Shown piece after piece: positions 7,206 through 9,653 of a stretch of 9,653 nucleotides of DNA. Every line of letters begins with the position of its first letter. Position 1 is the stretch's first letter. Location: contig DDGE01000037.1 of NCBI GenBank assembly GCA_002337545.1, positions 57,179-66,831 of the forward strand. Reading direction: 5' to 3'. Under the pieces are notes generated by a model that did not search any database, had not been told where the DNA came from, and worked only from the letters and a program-made list of their open reading frames with translations. This stretch comes from Phycisphaerales bacterium UBA1910. GTDB lineage: Bacteria > Planctomycetota > Phycisphaerae > Phycisphaerales > UBA1924. The translations under genes were made by a program, and so were the position numbers.

Positions 7206-8516
7206 ATGCCGTATTACATGAAGATGGGCAATCTGCCCAAGAAGCGTCATGTTCAGTTCCGCCGTCCTGACGGTGCGCTCTACTCCGAGGAGCTCTTCGG
7301 TACCGAAGGATTTGTCGGCCCGAGCAGCATTCTCTATCACATTCACCCACCGACCCAAGTGACCGGATGGAAGAAGCTTTACTCGACCAAGGTCGAATAT
7401 GTGGAGCAGGATGTGATGCGTATGCGTCATGTCAAATCGCAGAATATGAAGAAGGGCGGAGATGCGGTTCAAGGCAGAACCGTCATCTTCGGTAATAGCG
7501 ATGTCGAAATGAGTATCTGTCAGCCCGAGAAGCAGATGGAGTACCATTTCAAGAATGGGCAGGGCGATGAGTGCATATTCGTGCACTTCGGGTCGGGCAC
7601 GGTCTATTCGATGTTTGGCACCCTCAAGTTCGGAAAGAAAGACTACATCATCCTGCCGAAGGGCACGATCCACCAGATTGTCTTCGACGAACGCCCTGAC
7701 AATGGCAGTGACAACGACGAGTACGGCGGGTTCACAAAGGACGAGATGCCACTCGGTAAGTTTGTTTGCTTTGAGACCTGCAACGCAAGCCACATCCTCC
7801 CCCCCCCACGGTATGTTTCGAAGAAGACTTCACAGTTCCTTGAACACGCCCCGTACTGCGAGCGAGACCTGAGAGTCCCCTTCGAGGACGAAGATCACCC
7901 ACTCGCGCACGATGAGAAGGGCGAGTTCGAAGTCCGGATCAAGGCCCTGAACTCGGTTCACTCGTACATCTATCCCTACCACCCACTCGAGGTCGTTGGT
8001 TGGGACGGCTGTTACTACCCGTACTGCTTTAACATCCACGATTTCGCGCCAATCACTGGCCAACTTCACCTGCCCCCACCCATACATCAGACATTTGAGG
8101 GGCACAACTTCGTGATCTGTTCGTTCTGCCCCAGAGCGCTGGATTTCCACCCCGACGCGGTCCCTGTGCCATACAACCACAGCAACATCGACTCTGACGA
8201 GATCATGTACTATGTGGAGGGGAACTACAAAGCCCGCCGGGGGATCTCGCAAGGATCGATCAGCGTGCACCCGCAAGGAATTCCTCACGGACCTCATCCT
8301 GGAACTGTCGAAGCTTCGCTGGGCAAGAAGTGGACAGATGAAATGGCGGTGATGTGCGACACATTCCGCCCGATGTTCCCAACCAAAGCGTGTATGCAGC
8401 TCGACGACCCGCAATACCCTGAATCTTGGCGACAGGATCACTTTGCACCAGATCAGGTACGAGGTGCAGAGGGCGAAGAAACCGACCCAAATACCTCGAT
8501 CAATACCTGGGACTGA
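7206..8516 (+). CDS. hmgA: Homogentisate 1,2-dioxygenase
   Basis: This cytoplasmic non-haem Fe(II) enzyme opens the ring of homogentisate with O2 to give maleylacetoacetate in tyrosine and phenylalanine catabolism. The product is 436 residues, the normal length. The N-terminus (KRHVQFRRPDGALYSEELFGTEGF) matches the homogentisate dioxygenase form seen in Bacteroidetes and similar groups. Aligning by eye to human HGD, H325 and E332 in NHSNIDSDE and H361 in HPQGIPHGP fall on the iron ligands H335, E341 and H371; H355 falls on H365 with identical 6-residue spacing. The His-to-Glu gap is one residue longer than in human, which I recall as usual for this bacterial branch. ATG 7182 would add 8 residues but lacks a binding site. 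No fumarylacetoacetate hydrolase, isomerase or HppD gene adjoins it here, so the rest of the pathway must lie elsewhere. The gene is followed by a strong terminator and appears monocistronic. It contains a C9 run at 7799-7807. Confidence 0.94.
   Translation: MPYYMKMGNLPKKRHVQFRRPDGALYSEELFGTEGFVGPSSILYHIHPPTQVTGWKKLYSTKVEYVEQDVMRMRHVKSQNMKKGGDAVQGRTVIFGNSDVEMSICQPEKQMEYHFKNGQGDECIFVHFGSGTVYSMFGTLKFGKKDYIILPKGTIHQIVFDERPDNGSDNDEYGGFTKDEMPLGKFVCFETCNASHILPPPRYVSKKTSQFLEHAPYCERDLRVPFEDEDHPLAHDEKGEFEVRIKALNSVHSYIYPYHPLEVVGWDGCYYPYCFNIHDFAPITGQLHLPPPIHQTFEGHNFVICSFCPRALDFHPDAVPVPYNHSNIDSDEIMYYVEGNYKARRGISQGSISVHPQGIPHGPHPGTVEASLGKKWTDEMAVMCDTFRPMFPTKACMQLDDPQYPESWRQDHFAPDQVRGAEGEETDPNTSINTWD
7799..7807 (+). 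repeat. Homopolymeric C9 tract inside hmgA
   Basis: Nine consecutive C residues encode most of a Pro-Pro-Pro run (residues 199-201 from the 7206 start). It is the longest mononucleotide run I noticed in the window. A one-base slip would remove the iron-binding C-terminal half, so it is a mutation or sequencing-error hotspot. The frame reads through correctly as given. Confidence 0.9.
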
Positions 8517-8546
8517 ACCGCGAGCTTCATGAAGACCTCAACCGCG

Positions 8547-8571
8547 AACACCTCTTTCGAGAGGTGTTTTT
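8547..8571 (+). terminator. Rho-independent terminator of hmgA
   Basis: AACACCTCT (8547-8555) pairs perfectly with AGAGGTGTT (8560-8568) around a TTCG tetraloop, giving a 9-bp stem followed by T residues to 8571. It starts 30 nt after the hmgA stop. The UUCG loop is unusually stable in RNA. Confidence 0.88.
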
Positions 8572-8816
8572 CATGTTTGCGCCATGAAAAATAATTAAAC
8601 TTTGCACGCTCGATTTTTAAACTCACAGACCAAGTAGCTCTCTAACTCCTTGCATTTCAGAGATACTGAATCTGGGCATAAAAACTCTTTCATTGACGAT
8701 TCACTGGTGTTTCAGAGTCATGTACCGCCCGAATTCTTGACCAGATAATTGGTGATATGTTCCTATGTGGGTTCCTTGATTCGGACCCAAATCACACCAT
8801 CTACAACAATCATCAC
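8572..8816. other. AT-rich intergenic region upstream of the secreted protein gene
   Basis: About 245 nt without a convincing gene. The left part (about 8585-8635) is clearly more AT-rich than the rest of the window, with AAAAATAATTAAAC and ATTTTTAAAC stretches. A promoter for the downstream gene should lie here. TTGACG (8693-8698) and TTGACC (8737-8742) resemble -35 boxes, but neither has a -10 at 16-18 nt. A short inverted repeat TTCAG/CTGAA sits at 8656-8670. No RNA gene or clear operator is seen. Confidence 0.5.
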
Positions 8817-8823
8817 GGAGAGG
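8817..8823 (+). promoter_or_regulatory. Ribosome binding site of the secreted protein gene
   Basis: GGAGAGG ends 4 nt before ATG 8828, with the GGAG core 7 nt away. It is among the strongest Shine-Dalgarno matches in the window and fixes the start of the signal peptide. Confidence 0.75.
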
Positions 8824-8827
8824 CAAC

Positions 8828-9571
8828 ATGCGACACACACCACTTTTCACCGCTCTTTCTTCAAGCGCACTACTCTGTTCAGTAACCCATGCGGGCACAG
8901 TTTCCCACGATGTTCTGCTTGGTCACTCGAGCAGTGCAGGTAGCGAAACGACAACTACATTTCATCTCTTCGATCACCCAGGAGGTATGGCGAGCCCGCA
9001 AGCCTACGGGCTCCGGCTTGATAGCTTTGACAACACAAGCACTCCCATCACATTCAGCTTTGAGGACGCGGACGGCAACTCCACCGTTCAACTCGTCGTC
9101 ACGGAATCCTCAGATGGCTCTGTTGAGCTCAATATCGTGGGTACAGTCAGCGGCAACAGTGCTGATGCAGGAATCGATTATGGCGAGTTTGCTCTTGACC
9201 TCACCTACATCGTCGATGCGAGTAGTGACGGTTGGGAAGACAATAACCAGAGTGACGGGATCCTGCTTGGAGGTCTAACCGGGATGAACACCACGCTCGA
9301 TTCCCCGCTCGGCAACGGAGATTTCTTTGAGCTGTTCGGAAAATCAGACGGGGCTGACGCGTTCCGTTTCCTTGCGGACGGGCACCGTGTCATGGGGTCA
9401 ATGGATGAATGGGTCGGACGCGGATGGGTCATGGGAGCTGACCCAAGCGCCGGGGGCATCAATGACCTGCTGTTTACAGCACAAATTGTTCCCCTCCCCC
9501 CCGCTGCCCTCGGTGGGATCGGCCTGCTTGCAGGGCTGGGCGTATACCGTCGCCTGAACCGACGCGGGTAA
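8828..9571 (+). CDS. Secreted protein with VPLPPAA-type (PEP-CTERM-like) exosortase sorting tail
   Basis: The 247-residue product begins with a Sec signal peptide (RH, then a Leu/Ala/Ser core, likely cut after THA at residue 22). The mature part (23-219) is rich in Ser, Thr, Gly and Asp with beta-strand-like stretches (TPITFSFED, STVQLVVTE, VELNIVGTV, FALDLTYIV) and has no recognised enzyme motif. The C-terminus has the three-part sorting signal: VPLPPAA at 221-227, a hydrophobic helix ALGGIGLLAGLGVY, then the basic end RRLNRRG. This is the VPLPA/PEP-CTERM class, cut and processed by an exosortase (EpsH/Xrt) in envelopes of bacteria that make extracellular polysaccharide. The exosortase is not in this window. 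The gene has its own binding site and terminator, so it is a single-gene unit. The mature domain's function is unknown; a surface or matrix protein is inferred. Confidence 0.85.
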   Translation: MRHTPLFTALSSSALLCSVTHAGTVSHDVLLGHSSSAGSETTTTFHLFDHPGGMASPQAYGLRLDSFDNTSTPITFSFEDADGNSTVQLVVTESSDGSVELNIVGTVSGNSADAGIDYGEFALDLTYIVDASSDGWEDNNQSDGILLGGLTGMNTTLDSPLGNGDFFELFGKSDGADAFRFLADGHRVMGSMDEWVGRGWVMGADPSAGGINDLLFTAQIVPLPPAALGGIGLLAGLGVYRRLNRRG

Positions 9572-9600
9572 CATTTACACTCGCCTTCAATAATCACCCT

Positions 9601-9644
9601 ACAGCCGCCCACACGATTCGTGAGAGCATGGGCGGCTGTTTCTT
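9601..9644 (+). terminator. Rho-independent terminator after the secreted protein gene
   Basis: ACAGCCGCCCA (9601-9611) pairs perfectly over 11 bp with TGGGCGGCTGT (9629-9639), then TTTCTT follows. Inside the 17-nt loop a second small stem, CACG/CGTG around ATT (9612-9622), stacks directly on the main stem. It begins 29 nt after the stop codon. Confidence 0.85.
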
Positions 9645-9653
9645 GCGCCGCAT

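Noticed and set aside
7119..7793. Long minus-strand open frame of 224 codons opposite hmgA
   Set aside because: It is antisense to a well-conserved enzyme gene, and its composition follows from the codon bias of the real frame; no family is recognisable.
7830..8441. Minus-strand open frame of 203 codons opposite the 3' half of hmgA
   Set aside because: A shadow of the hmgA frame with no recognisable domain or ribosome binding site.
8655..8717. Direct repeat TTTCAGAG at 8655-8662 and 8710-8717
   Set aside because: An 8-mer recurring once within 250 nt is expected about as often as not by chance.
1..9653. Mobile element, CRISPR array, tRNA or rRNA
   Set aside because: No transposase or integrase frame, no spaced direct repeats, no cloverleaf and no rRNA-like conserved stretch was seen.

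Overview
This is an ordinary-looking chromosomal window from a moderately GC-rich bacterium, with no sign of a mobile element, rRNA, tRNA or CRISPR array. My best guess for the host is a marine member of the Planctomycetota, class Phycisphaerae. The reasons are a secreted protein with a VPLPPAA-type exosortase sorting tail, a HEAT-repeat lipoprotein, a large cytoplasmic TPR protein and a degenerate Ser/Thr-kinase-like protein alongside standard metabolic genes. The taxonomic call is inference; the sequence only shows that the gene types fit.

Left part (1-2748, + strand): the tail of an unidentified gene, then 3 nt later a 12-TM UMF1/Atg22-type major facilitator transporter, then 44 nt later a complete tryptophan synthase beta chain (trpB) with its own good ribosome binding site. 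All three run in one direction and could be one transcript. No trpA lies next to trpB in the window.

Middle part (2749-6897): four genes meet in convergent and divergent arrangements. trpB runs into a minus-strand TPR protein (17 nt between the stops). The TPR gene starts divergently from a plus-strand lipoprotein with a coiled coil and helical (HEAT-like) repeats. That gene in turn converges with a minus-strand kinase-like gene whose catalytic motifs are all lost, so it is probably a pseudokinase. These three neighbours are all scaffold or protein-protein interaction types without a visible active site. They may have related roles, but nothing in the sequence proves it.

Right part (6898-9653): a leader region with candidate promoters for the pseudokinase (leftward) and for homogentisate 1,2-dioxygenase (rightward, hmgA; the iron ligands are recognisable). 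hmgA is closed by a strong terminator with a UUCG loop. After an AT-rich gap of about 250 nt comes a small secreted protein carrying a Sec signal peptide and a C-terminal VPLPPAA sorting tail, closed by another strong hairpin terminator near the window end.

The most interesting item is the pseudokinase. I did not find convincing evidence of a wholly new multi-gene system.
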